Notes: a model not told the origin generated them from the sequence alone. 36,426 nt of DNA from an uncultured Clostridia bacterium (GCA_944383405.1 CALWPL010000011.1:1-36426), one strand, 5' to 3'. Counted from the stretch's first letter, positions 1 to 8,753 are shown. Made by a program: numbers and translations.

Positions 1-66
1 TAAAAGAAATGCGACTGGGAAAATGATAGCAAAAGCCATAACAAACATAAAAATTTTCTTTTTCAT
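1..66 (-). CDS. Partial exported protein (N-terminus only, runs off the window)
   Basis: Only the first 22 codons are in the window. ATG is at 66-64 on the minus strand, preceded by a strong AAAAAGGAGG Shine-Dalgarno about four bases upstream. The peptide starts with three lysines and continues as a hydrophobic stretch (MKKKIFMFVMAF, then a mostly hydrophobic continuation), which is the n- and h-region of a signal peptide or signal anchor. The protein is therefore probably exported or membrane-anchored. Nothing more can be said about its function; the rest lies to the left of base 1. Confidence 0.7.
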   Translation of the reverse strand, partial: MKKKIFMFVMAFAIIFPVAFLL

Positions 67-444
67 AAATCCTCCTTTTTGTTATACGCATAGAAGGGCC
101 CGTTTGTGAAAAAAATAAATATATTATTGTAAAATATAATACCATAAAAAATATAAACTCACAAGCAATTTGATATGTTTTTATTCTTAAAGAGTTGAAC
201 CTAAAGCAAAGGGGGCAACTCAAATAAAAAGGCAAACATTAATAGTATTTGAAAAATCACAATAAATATGACTAAATTCTTATATTTTGAGATTAAAAAT
301 TTTCAGGTTAATCTTATAAATTTTCATTTTTTGGCTTTTAATAATTTTATATCACTCTTAAAAATAAATTTCTTTTTTAAGAAGCATCCTTGAACATAAT
401 TTTTAACAACAAATATTTTAATTTTAGTAAAATATTACTAATAA
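67..444. other. AT-rich intergenic region
   Basis: This 378-base gap holds the promoter of the gene at 1-66, but no convincing ORF. A 6-bp inverted repeat, GAGTTG (192-197) and CAACTC (216-221), surrounds a G-rich loop. A small palindrome, TAGTAA-AATA-TTACTA (425-440), lies just after the stop of the BspA-like gene and could act as a weak minus-strand terminator. Neither is strong. The rest looks like ordinary AT-rich spacer. Confidence 0.5.
136..164 (-). promoter_or_regulatory. Putative sigma-A promoter with extended -10 for the partial exported gene
   Basis: On the minus strand, TTGTGA (164-159) is followed after 17 bases by TATTAT (141-136), with a TG one base before the -10 (TGG-TATTAT), an extended -10. 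Predicted transcription starts near 129, giving a leader of about 63 bases before the ATG at 66. Confidence 0.45.
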
Positions 445-2703
445 CTACCTAATAAAAACATAATAGTCATCAATTTTTTGCAAAGGTTCTCCAAAACTAT
501 AACTAAAAAATTGATTTAAACTTATATCAATATTTGTATTTACCAATATAGTATCTATCTGCATAAAGGTAAAGGTATTAAATGCCTGCTGACTATCAAA
601 CTTAATCGAATTAACTCCCCACTGAGCACCGAGATTTTGAACACTATTTGGTATATACAAATCAAGTAATGAACAGTAAATAAACGCAAATGTTTCTATA
701 TTTTCAAGCACATTGCAGTTATTTAAATTTACTTCATTTAAAGAAGAGCAATTTGCAAAAGCGTTAGTTTGAATTCTTCTTAAGCAACTATTTGAATCAA
801 ATTCAACTTTTTCTAGCGACACACATAGGTTAAATGCAGACTCTCCAATGACAGTAATACTTCTTGGAATAAATATTGATGTAATTAATTTGTTAGAATA
901 AAACGCACGAGCATTTATTTGCGTAACATAATATAACTTGTCTAAAATTTGTAAACAATTTATAATTTCAATTTCTCCTTTTGCATCTTCACTTGAAATA
1001 ACAACTAATTCATTTACTCCATCAATCTTTTGATATGTTACACCATTAATTTCAAACAACTCCTTTTCTCTTAGTTCAATACTAAGATTAAAATCTACCC
1101 CAAGCAAAACTTCACATTCAAAACTAATATTATCTGATACAATTTGACTATTTAGTTCCCAACAACCAAGTTCAAAAATGCTACTTAATTCTTCTTTCAA
1201 TTTAAAGTTAAACTTATAAACAAAACCCCCATCATTTCCAATCATACAGGTCGCACTAAATCTTCCACAATCAGCATAATTTGAACTAAAACTCAACCTG
1301 TGAAAGACAGTCTCTGTAAAATTGCTACTGTATAAAGTAAAGTAATTTTTTCCTAGATTAAGAAGGGGTAGTTGAGTACTTTCTCCTAAAATTTTTATTG
1401 TTTTTACATTGTCATAAACCTTAGAAGCACTAAGCATATCAACCTGTTTACTATATAAACTAATATCAGTTAAACTATTACAGTTTTCAAAAGCACTAAC
1501 TCCAACACTATTTATAGTTTCTGGGAGCACTATCATAGTAAGCGGACAATAAGCAAAACAATATTTGCCAATTTCAGTTAAACAGTCTCCAAATTTTATT
1601 TCTGATAAACTAGAACTATAAAACGCATAATCTCCTATGCTCATTATTGAACTTGCCATAAAACTATTTAAATTAGTTAGCCCATAGAATGTATATGGCA
1701 AAATTTGTGTAATGCTATCTGGCAGCGATATAGATATCAAATCATTTGAAAAAGAACTTGTTGTCTTTGATGAATTTTCTAGATGTTTTGGCATTACCCC
1801 AACTACTTTGTTCCCATTAATTTCTTCTGGAATAACTAGGTTATCATAACTTGGCATACTCCCTATAACAACCGCTACATTAGAGTCATTGAATAAACTA
1901 TATTCAACACCTTCAACTATATTATTTGTAATTTTTCTTTTACTATCAAATACCACTTCATATTTAGAATTAAAATTATCTAATCTAATAGAATACTCCT
2001 TTGATTTTATTTCATAATAATACCTTAACAACTTTTCATATTGATTATAATTTATAAGACCATTTTCATAATCAGCCTTTAATGTCGTCTCAAATAAATT
2101 AGAATCTTTATCACTAAAATTTGTATAATCTTTGAAATAACTAATATCTCCTAAGTTCGGATTAATATACTCCCTATATTCGTCAAATAAATATAGATAT
2201 TCATTATCAATACTATTTAAGTAAACCCAATTCCCCGTATAAATGTCTTTTATCCCAATAAATATAGCGTCTTCCTTTGGCATAATCTTTAATGCGTCTT
2301 TTGTAATATCAATATCCCCTAAACTTAAATCGTTTATAGTAAACTTTTCTTGCTCATTATCACTTGTCTGTGCATATAAAGTTATATCACTATCTGGCAT
2401 AATAAAAGGATTTGTAATATAATTTTTGCTTTCATCCCCATCTATTAGATAATAAAATTTATCAACACTATACCCCTGTGCTATGCTCTCAACTGTAATT
2501 AATACCGATTCTCCTTCCCTGAACTCGTCTTTGTCAACATTTATTTCATATTGCTCACTTTTTGCTATTTCAATTTTGTATAGCCCTTGACTATTTATCC
2601 CTTCTTCTGTGCACCCAATCAAAATTAAATTAAATAGTATTAAAATTAAAAATATCAAAATTGTTTTATAAACTCTACTAAATCTTATCTCGCCACTCTC
2701 CAT
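445..2703 (-). CDS. BspA-type leucine-rich-repeat surface lipoprotein
   Basis: A 752-residue predicted lipoprotein. A hydrophobic segment (about residues 14-29) ends in a lipobox, LIGC, with Cys31 as the lipidation site, so the mature protein should be anchored on the outer face of the membrane. Residues about 45-115 look like a divergent InlB B-repeat, ending with the typical 'pF.MPdsDitlyA' signature. Residues about 270-430 and 560-700 contain repeated units of the LRR_5/BspA type ('I.lP.sI..I...aF..c.sL'), as in surface proteins that bind host or partner molecules. The ligand cannot be read from sequence. ATG at 2703 follows AAGGGG. It is a single-gene unit with a perfect consensus promoter at 2732-2760. 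The LRR architecture is clear; the adhesion role is inferred. Confidence 0.85.
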   Translation of the reverse strand: MESGEIRFSRVYKTILIFLILILFNLILIGCTEEGINSQGLYKIEIAKSEQYEINVDKDEFREGESVLITVESIAQGYSVDKFYYLIDGDESKNYITNPFIMPDSDITLYAQTSDNEQEKFTINDLSLGDIDITKDALKIMPKEDAIFIGIKDIYTGNWVYLNSIDNEYLYLFDEYREYINPNLGDISYFKDYTNFSDKDSNLFETTLKADYENGLINYNQYEKLLRYYYEIKSKEYSIRLDNFNSKYEVVFDSKRKITNNIVEGVEYSLFNDSNVAVVIGSMPSYDNLVIPEEINGNKVVGVMPKHLENSSKTTSSFSNDLISISLPDSITQILPYTFYGLTNLNSFMASSIMSIGDYAFYSSSLSEIKFGDCLTEIGKYCFAYCPLTMIVLPETINSVGVSAFENCNSLTDISLYSKQVDMLSASKVYDNVKTIKILGESTQLPLLNLGKNYFTLYSSNFTETVFHRLSFSSNYADCGRFSATCMIGNDGGFVYKFNFKLKEELSSIFELGCWELNSQIVSDNISFECEVLLGVDFNLSIELREKELFEINGVTYQKIDGVNELVVISSEDAKGEIEIINCLQILDKLYYVTQINARAFYSNKLITSIFIPRSITVIGESAFNLCVSLEKVEFDSNSCLRRIQTNAFANCSSLNEVNLNNCNVLENIETFAFIYCSLLDLYIPNSVQNLGAQWGVNSIKFDSQQAFNTFTFMQIDTILVNTNIDISLNQFFSYSFGEPLQKIDDYYVFIR

Positions 2704-2731
2704 TTTATACGCCCCTTTATCTATCTACTCA

Positions 2732-2760
2732 ATTATAAATAAATTGTCGTTTTATGTCAA
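2732..2760 (-). promoter_or_regulatory. Perfect-consensus sigma-A promoter for the BspA-like lipoprotein
   Basis: Minus strand: TTGACA (2760-2755), 17-base spacer, TATAAT (2737-2732), both hexamers matching consensus at all positions. Predicted start is near 2725, leaving a leader of roughly 22 bases that includes the ribosome binding site. Confidence 0.85.
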
Positions 2761-2869
2761 AATTTTGATTTTAAAATATTATAAAATTTCTAAATTAATT
2801 ACAAATAAATTTTTGTATTTAAACAAAAAATATTTAATTTTTAAAAAACTTAAAAAAATTTAAAAATTT

Positions 2870-2895
2870 GTTTAACATTCTATTTTTACAGGTAT
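2870..2895 (+). promoter_or_regulatory. Possible sigma-B-type promoter for hsp20
   Basis: GTTTAA (2870-2875) and AGGTAT (2890-2895) are separated by 14 bases, close to the general-stress sigma-B pattern GTTTAA-N12..15-GGGTAT. A sigma-A reading is also possible: TTTAAC (2871-2876), 16 bases, TATAAA (2893-2898). No CIRCE element is visible. The predicted start is near 2902 in either case. Confidence 0.4.
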
Positions 2896-2938
2896 AAAAT
2901 ATATCTGCATCAATAAGATGCAAAGGAGATGATTTTTT

Positions 2939-3397
2939 ATGAAAAAAGATAAATTTGATTTGGTTCCAAGAGGAGATGAACACAGGGAGCCAAGTTTCTT
3001 TGATCCATTTTTCAATGATTTCTTCGATGTCCCTATGTTTGATAGAAAAGAGTGGCATAGATTTAACAATATGATGAAAACCGATGTTAAAGAAAGAGAT
3101 AAGGATTATGTCATTGATGTAGAAATGCCAGGCATGGATAAAAAAGACATAAATCTAAATCTCAAAGACGGCTATCTTACAATTTCTGCAAAAAGAGAAC
3201 ATAAAATAGACGAAAATAATAAAAAAGAGAACTATATAAGAAGAGAAAGGTCTTACGGTCAATTTAGTAGGTCCTTCTATGTCGGAGACATAAAAGAAGA
3301 GCAAGTAGATGCCCACCTAGAAAACGGAATACTTCAAATCATAGTCCCAAAAACCACTCCAACAACCCCACCTTCAAGCCGAATAGAGATTAAATAA
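2939..3397 (+). CDS. hsp20: Hsp20/alpha-crystallin family small heat-shock protein
   Basis: A 152-residue ATP-independent holdase chaperone, a normal length for bacterial Hsp20. The alpha-crystallin domain spans about residues 45-140, with the 'VDVEMPGMDKKDINLNLKDG' type entry (here VIDVEMPGMDKKDI) and the hallmark GILQIIVPK (A-x-x-x-n-GvL-type) near the end. The C-terminal tail ends in RIEIK, an I-x-I motif of the kind that drives oligomer assembly. The N-terminal arm is rich in Phe and Asp (PFFNDFFDVP), as in clostridial Hsp18. ATG at 2939 is preceded by AAAGGAGATG. It is monocistronic, with its own promoter and a strong terminator at 3407-3447. It converges on the operon ending at 3471. 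Confidence 0.95.
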   Translation: MKKDKFDLVPRGDEHREPSFFDPFFNDFFDVPMFDRKEWHRFNNMMKTDVKERDKDYVIDVEMPGMDKKDINLNLKDGYLTISAKREHKIDENNKKENYIRRERSYGQFSRSFYVGDIKEEQVDAHLENGILQIIVPKTTPTTPPSSRIEIK

Positions 3398-3406
3398 ACA
3401 AATTTT

Positions 3407-3447
3407 CACCAGATATTTGGGATGCTTCCCATATCTGGTGTTTTTCT
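3407..3447 (+). terminator. Rho-independent terminator of hsp20
   Basis: Perfect 10-bp stem CACCAGATAT (3407-3416) / ATATCTGGTG (3431-3440), with additional GGGA/TCCC pairing in the loop, followed by TTTTTCT. The opposite strand lacks a good T run, so it mainly serves the plus strand. Confidence 0.85.
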
Positions 3448-3470
3448 AAATTCAAAGTTAATAAATTTTA

Positions 3471-5396
3471 TTATTTTGCAATTAAATTAATAATAGATTG
3501 AAAAGGCTTATCAGATGTTTTTATATATTCAAGATTTAAATTTAAATAAATACCATAATCATTTAAATTAATAGGTTTTAAACAAAATATGCCTATTGAC
3601 AACTCTTCAAAATTATCTAAATCTAATTCAATATTAATTATATTTGATTTGTTTATTAATGTTGATAAATCCTGTTCATAAATTAAGTTAGAATTTGTTT
3701 TTATATAATAAAATGCATTATTTTCAGTTAGCAAAGAATTTGAATCATTTGTAAGACTAATTTGAACATATTTTTTAATTAATAAGGTTTTATTTAACTT
3801 AATTTCACAAAAATCATTGCTCTTTAGATTACATTTATCAAATCCAAATATAACTTGATAATTTTTTTCAATTTTTAAAATTTTATTCTCCAAGTTAGTA
3901 TTATATCTCAAATTATCTTTTATTTCTAATTTTTGGGCATTTGTATTATACTCATAATAATCAAAAAGAGTTTTATTTGTGTTTTCAATATAATATAACA
4001 ATTCAGGCCAAAGTTTTTCAGTAGAATATTTAACAAGTAAATCTTTATCTCTATCATATTTTGAAATACAGAATCCAATATTTAATAATTTTCTACAATT
4101 TAAAAGCATATAAGTATTAAATGCCCAATCGTTTTCAAGTAAAGTAGCAGCATTATTCCAAGAACTCATTCTATGCTCCCAATAAAAAAGCCTAACTCTT
4201 TCATAATCAAAAATAGCATCCCATTGATTTCTTTCCCAAAAATCATTGATTATATCCTTTATTTCATGACGGATTGACCAATACATCATCCACCCAGCCA
4301 TAATTTCTTGTGGCGAATTGTTCTTTGGTGGTTTTGGATAAACATAAGTTAGATCTCTAATTATTTCAACTAAATTACTTTGAACATGGATTCCGTTAGG
4401 TAATTTATCAATATATTCTAATATTGCTGAAGGAATATGTTGATGATAGTGATTAATTTTTAAAATTTTAAACAATTCTTCATTTTTAACATTTTGATTT
4501 TTAAGAATTAATTCTTTGAAATTTAAGTTATAAACTTTGCTAATACGCTTTGAATAATTAAAATCATTCAATCTATTTTTTTGATTATAATCAGAAAGAT
4601 TAGGATTATCATTAACAAAGGTAAAGTATACACATTTATCCTTTATATCCCTTGTTGTTGAAAGCGTTAATTTACTATCTCTGCCTGATGTCATAGAAAT
4701 TAATGGAGTTGCATATTTAACAAGTGTTTCCATTTGATTTTTTAAATTGGCTGGCAAAATTAATAAAGCTTCATCAAGAGACATCTCTTTATGATTTCCC
4801 CTAGGGAAAAATCTCCTTATCTTTAGAGATTTTAAATCTATCTCATGATTTGCAAGTAAAATCTTTATATTGCTATAAGGAGATAAATCTCCTGGCAATG
4901 TCCAAGGTCTATTTTTTTGTATTTTATTATAAATCTCAAAAAAAGGATGATGTTCTTCGTTTGTTAAATTTGCTATAATCTCATAATGCGAAGCAATGAT
5001 ACATTTTTTGTCATGATAATAAACGCTACGCATTGCCGTTGCATCATTAAGAGCAATTACATTGTTTTCATAGCCAAAAATTACTACAAATCTGCCATTT
5101 AATATATCCAAATAATCATAAAAACTATTGAGCGATTTACATAAATTTGATAACAAATTTTCACAAATAATATTAATTTTCATATGCCAGTCAATGGTAT
5201 CCATAGCATAACCTAAAATTAAACAAAACTTATCTCTATTTGATTTAAATGAAAATTCATTTTTTAAATCATACCAAAGATAATAATTATTATTGTTATA
5301 TTTTAACATGAATCGTTTCCAATCATTTTTTGGGGAAGTTATTTCTTTATCAGAAAAAACAAATCCTCTACAAAATAATGCATAATCATAATTCAT
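3471..5396 (-). CDS. Asparagine-synthetase-like protein without the glutaminase cysteine
   Basis: A 641-residue protein resembling class-II asparagine synthetases found in polysaccharide clusters. Residues about 95-135 match the Ntn amidotransferase core ('LNGRFVVIFGY...NDATAMRSVYY'). Residues 237-241 are SGRDS, the PP-loop that in this superfamily binds ATP to adenylate a carboxylate. A later 'QSNLVEIIRD' matches the synthetase domain. The protein begins MNYDY, so the N-terminal Cys nucleophile needed to hydrolyse glutamine is absent; ammonia would have to come from elsewhere, or the domain is structural. ATG at 5396 has AAAGGAG upstream. It is the last gene of the dehydrogenase/GT8-GT2 operon, with a 54-base gap. 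Amidation of a uronic acid in the glycan is a reasonable inference, not shown. The last ~140 residues look beta-rich and unassigned. Confidence 0.75.
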   Translation of the reverse strand: MNYDYALFCRGFVFSDKEITSPKNDWKRFMLKYNNNNYYLWYDLKNEFSFKSNRDKFCLILGYAMDTIDWHMKINIICENLLSNLCKSLNSFYDYLDILNGRFVVIFGYENNVIALNDATAMRSVYYHDKKCIIASHYEIIANLTNEEHHPFFEIYNKIQKNRPWTLPGDLSPYSNIKILLANHEIDLKSLKIRRFFPRGNHKEMSLDEALLILPANLKNQMETLVKYATPLISMTSGRDSKLTLSTTRDIKDKCVYFTFVNDNPNLSDYNQKNRLNDFNYSKRISKVYNLNFKELILKNQNVKNEELFKILKINHYHQHIPSAILEYIDKLPNGIHVQSNLVEIIRDLTYVYPKPPKNNSPQEIMAGWMMYWSIRHEIKDIINDFWERNQWDAIFDYERVRLFYWEHRMSSWNNAATLLENDWAFNTYMLLNCRKLLNIGFCISKYDRDKDLLVKYSTEKLWPELLYYIENTNKTLFDYYEYNTNAQKLEIKDNLRYNTNLENKILKIEKNYQVIFGFDKCNLKSNDFCEIKLNKTLLIKKYVQISLTNDSNSLLTENNAFYYIKTNSNLIYEQDLSTLINKSNIINIELDLDNFEELSIGIFCLKPINLNDYGIYLNLNLEYIKTSDKPFQSIINLIAK

Positions 5397-5450
5397 TTAA
5401 AGCTCCTTTGAAATATATTTTAAGTCTTTATATGTATAAAGTATTAAACT

Positions 5451-7556
5451 TTACCACAGTCCCTTTTTCGTTAAATATTTATCTCCAGCCTTTCTACCTG
5501 CAAATAATCTAATAATACAATACCTTATACCCCTTTTCTTTATAAGTTTTAATTTCTGCTTAAATGGGGTTTTGATCTTCTTTGATCTCTCTTTTAAGTT
5601 GTTACTTTCTTTTTTTAATTGTGCTTTTAATCTTCTGTTCTCTTCTAAAATATCATTAAAATATTTTGTTATATTAGGAATACTTAATAAATATTTAGCA
5701 AAATCATAATTGCTTTTTGAGTGCCAATATTCCCCTTTATGATTATAAAAATCGAAAAAAGTTTCCGCATTTTCTTTTAATAAATATAATATTTTTTCTA
5801 AACTTATAACAGAATTTACATTTTTAAAATTAATTATTATCTTATCTAAAGAATTATTTAAAAAACTTTGCTTATATTTTTCAAATAAATTATGTTCTTT
5901 TAAATAATTATAAAGGCACATATTTGCTTCCCAAAAAAGAAGTGGCGTCTCATCCTTAGTAGATTCAAGGCTTTTTGAATTATTAATACGATAATATAAA
6001 AGCCTTTCTTTAACACAGGTTATCCTACTTGCATAAGCAAGAGCAATAATAACAAAGTAGAAATCTTCTGATCTTTTTATTGGTAAAAATTTAATTTGGT
6101 TTCTAATTATAAAGGATCTTTTAAACATCTTTGCCCAGGGATTTCCACCAGTTATATTAAAAATATATTTAGGAATATCATCCCCATTAAAAACATCTTT
6201 ACCTGGGAGAAATTTCTCATTTAATGAAAAACCTGCTCCGTCTATTGAAACTTTCTTGGTTTTATCATCTAATGAAAATGCTTTTGTTATAACAATATCT
6301 GCATCAGTGCTTATTGCTTTCTTATACATTTTCATTAAAGCATTTTCCTTTAATTGGTCGTCAGAATCAAGAAAAACAATATAATCTCCTAATGCTTTTT
6401 GTATCCCATTATTCCTAGCCACGCCAGCATACTGATTTTGTTGTTTAAATAGTTTTATTCGATTGTCATATAACGCTAATTCTTTTAATCTTTCATATGT
6501 TCCATCAGTTGACCCATCATCAACGCAAATAATCTCTATATTTTTTAACGACTGAGTTGTTACAGATTTAATTGTTCTATAAATATATTGCCTAGCATTA
6601 TATGATGGTATAATAATAGACACAGAAGGATTATCACTTTTTAAAGTGTCCTCAGTTAGAAGTTCTGAATTTGTGAAATAAACATGTGATGGGTTTATTT
6701 TTTTTAAATACTTTCTTTCTAATTCTATATCCTTGAATGACGAACTTTTAAAATATTTAAACCAATCTGAAGCCATTGGAACATCAATATATTTGCTCGG
6801 CTTATCAGCAGATGCAAAATGGACTATATCCGCATTTTTTAAATAATCAATCTTTTTTTCTTGCTTTTTTAAACCAAAAAAATCAACAAAAACATCTTCG
6901 CCAAAATTTCTCCAACAAGTTATAACAAAATTATAATTTAATGATAGATATTTAACATTATCCTTAAAAACAACATTAAAAGCATCCTGGTCCATATAGA
7001 AATTATTCTTATATAATCTATATTTTATAAGTTTTTGTGCAACATTATCTTCCCTTAACTTTTTTAAATTTAGTAACAACATTCCTGAATTAAAATAATA
7101 TTTATTTTTAACTTTTAATCGTGCTTTAAACTCAGATGGATATGTCAGGCCATTAAAATCAATAACAACCCCTGCATAATTTTTTGAAATATCTTCATTA
7201 TATAGATTAATTAAATCAGATTGAATTAAAACATCTCCATCTATATATAATATTTTATCTAAATTAGGAAAAATATTAGGCAAATCAAATTTAAAAATAG
7301 CTGTTGTCGACACATGCAAGTTGTCTTTCTTTAATTTCTCGTATTTTTTTCCATCAACTTTAATGATTTTAACTTTAAATTTTTTAGATCTTAAATTTTT
7401 AAATCTTAAAATATAATTATCATTTACATTATTGCAAATTATATTGATATTATACAAATAATTTTTATTTGCATGTTTTTTTAACGAATAAATAGCAATA
7501 CCTGTTAGTATTGCAAAATTATCATCAGTAATAAAAACCATATTAATACTGTCCAT
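5451..7556 (-). CDS. Bifunctional GT8-GT2 glycosyltransferase fusion
   Basis: A 701-residue cytosolic enzyme with two glycosyltransferase domains. Residues 1 to about 270 are GT8 (LgtC/glycogenin-like): the DxD metal motif is D106-G-D108 in LYIDGDVL, and a late 'IVHFASADKPSKY' supplies the usual His ligand (H246). Residues about 311-560 are a GT-A family 2 domain: SVSIIIPSYNA, D346-D347 in VDDGSTDG and D397-S-D399-D400 in FLDSDD. The remainder is helical, with a Lys/Glu-rich coiled-coil-like stretch near residues 635-665. All catalytic motifs are intact, so it may add two sugars in succession to a lipid-linked glycan. ATG at 7556 starts three bases after the dehydrogenase stop, and its GGGAGAG ribosome site lies inside that gene's end. 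Donor and acceptor sugars cannot be read. Confidence 0.88.
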   Translation of the reverse strand: MDSINMVFITDDNFAILTGIAIYSLKKHANKNYLYNINIICNNVNDNYILRFKNLRSKKFKVKIIKVDGKKYEKLKKDNLHVSTTAIFKFDLPNIFPNLDKILYIDGDVLIQSDLINLYNEDISKNYAGVVIDFNGLTYPSEFKARLKVKNKYYFNSGMLLLNLKKLREDNVAQKLIKYRLYKNNFYMDQDAFNVVFKDNVKYLSLNYNFVITCWRNFGEDVFVDFFGLKKQEKKIDYLKNADIVHFASADKPSKYIDVPMASDWFKYFKSSSFKDIELERKYLKKINPSHVYFTNSELLTEDTLKSDNPSVSIIIPSYNARQYIYRTIKSVTTQSLKNIEIICVDDGSTDGTYERLKELALYDNRIKLFKQQNQYAGVARNNGIQKALGDYIVFLDSDDQLKENALMKMYKKAISTDADIVITKAFSLDDKTKKVSIDGAGFSLNEKFLPGKDVFNGDDIPKYIFNITGGNPWAKMFKRSFIIRNQIKFLPIKRSEDFYFVIIALAYASRITCVKERLLYYRINNSKSLESTKDETPLLFWEANMCLYNYLKEHNLFEKYKQSFLNNSLDKIIINFKNVNSVISLEKILYLLKENAETFFDFYNHKGEYWHSKSNYDFAKYLLSIPNITKYFNDILEENRRLKAQLKKESNNLKERSKKIKTPFKQKLKLIKKRGIRYCIIRLFAGRKAGDKYLTKKGLW

Positions 7557-7559
7557 TGC

Positions 7560-8753
7560 TTAGTCTCTCCCAAAAATATCTCTTGTAAAAACTTTTTCTT
7601 GGACATCAGAAAGTTTTTCATCACATCTATTTACAAGAATAATATCAGATCTCTTTTTAAATTTTTCTAAATTTGTTTCAAACTCGCAATTTTCTATAGA
7701 TATTTCCAATATATTAGGTTCAAAAATAATTATTTTTCTTTCTTTTGCTAATATTTTTATTATATCATAAATTGCACTTGATCTACAATTATCAGAATTT
7801 GATTTCATTAACAAACGATATATTCCAACTATATCAGATGAAACAGTCTTTTCAAGAATTGTTTTTGCAATAAATTCCTTCCTTATCATATTACTTTCAA
7901 CGATTGAATCAATTAAACTGTTTGGAACACCAGAATAATTCGCTTTAAGTTGTTTGGTATCCTTTGGAAAACAATATCCACCATATCCAAAGGAAGGATT
8001 ATTATAAAAATCCCCTATCCTTGGATCGGCACACATACCTTTAATAATGTCTTTTGTATTTAAATTATGCTTGATTGCATAATCATCAACCTCGTTAAAA
8101 TATGCTACACGCATAGCAAGGTATGTATTAGAAAAAAGCTTAACACTTTCTGCCTCTTCTATATTCATTATTAATATAGATATATCTTGCTTTAAAGCCC
8201 CTTGTCTTAATAAATTCGCAAATTCACTGGCTTTAATATATTCATCTTTATTATTAATATCATAACCTACAATAATACGAGATGGGTATAAATTATCTTC
8301 AAGAGCCCTACCTTCTCTTAAAAACTCAGGAGAAAACAATATTGTAATCCCAGGAAATCTTTTTCTTAATTTTTTTATATAACCAAGAGGAATTGTTGAT
8401 TTAATTATTATATTTGCTTTTGCCTTTAAATTAAAAAGTTTTTCTATAATATTGTCAACTGAACTTGTATCAAAATAATTCTTATTTTCATCGAAATTTG
8501 TAGGAGTTGCAATTATTATATAGTCAGCATTTTTAATATCTTCTTTTGATTCTAGCACTTTAATACAAAAATTTAACTTTTTATTTTTAAGAAATTCAGT
8601 AATTTTATCATCTTTAATTGGGGAAATTTTCTTATTTAAAAGTTCTACTTTATCGCTATTGATTTCAATACCTATCACATTATTTTTTTGTGCTAATAAT
8701 ATAGCATTTGAAAGACCAACATATCCCAGCCCAAAAACAATAATATTTTTCAT
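7560..8753 (-). CDS. ugd: UDP-glucose/UDP-N-acetyl-hexosamine 6-dehydrogenase family protein
   Basis: A 397-residue nucleotide-sugar dehydrogenase that oxidises the C6 alcohol of a UDP-sugar to a uronic acid using two NAD+. The N-terminal Rossmann motif is GLGYVG (8-13). The family signatures 'KSTIPLGYIKKLR' and 'FSPEFLREGRALEDNLYPSR' follow. The catalytic Cys261 sits in GYGGYCFPKDT, and K205 is in ESVKLFSNTYLA. Length is typical of the UgdH/TuaD class, and UDP-glucose is the most likely substrate by resemblance. A GTG at 8810 would extend the frame, but ATG at 8753 is preferred: it is preceded by GAAGGAAGT, and the family starts exactly at MKNIIVFG. It is the first gene of the operon running to 3471. 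An 11-bp inverted repeat overlaps its probable promoter. Confidence 0.92.
   Translation of the reverse strand: MKNIIVFGLGYVGLSNAILLAQKNNVIGIEINSDKVELLNKKISPIKDDKITEFLKNKKLNFCIKVLESKEDIKNADYIIIATPTNFDENKNYFDTSSVDNIIEKLFNLKAKANIIIKSTIPLGYIKKLRKRFPGITILFSPEFLREGRALEDNLYPSRIIVGYDINNKDEYIKASEFANLLRQGALKQDISILIMNIEEAESVKLFSNTYLAMRVAYFNEVDDYAIKHNLNTKDIIKGMCADPRIGDFYNNPSFGYGGYCFPKDTKQLKANYSGVPNSLIDSIVESNMIRKEFIAKTILEKTVSSDIVGIYRLLMKSNSDNCRSSAIYDIIKILAKERKIIIFEPNILEISIENCEFETNLEKFKKRSDIILVNRCDEKLSDVQEKVFTRDIFGRD

Noticed and set aside
192..221. GAGTTG/CAACTC hairpin as a terminator
   Set aside because: Only 6 bp with an 18-base loop and no proper T run on either strand.
2834..3069. Two short minus-strand frames opposite hsp20
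   Set aside because: No ribosome site and no family resemblance. They lie across the hsp20 promoter and 5' end.
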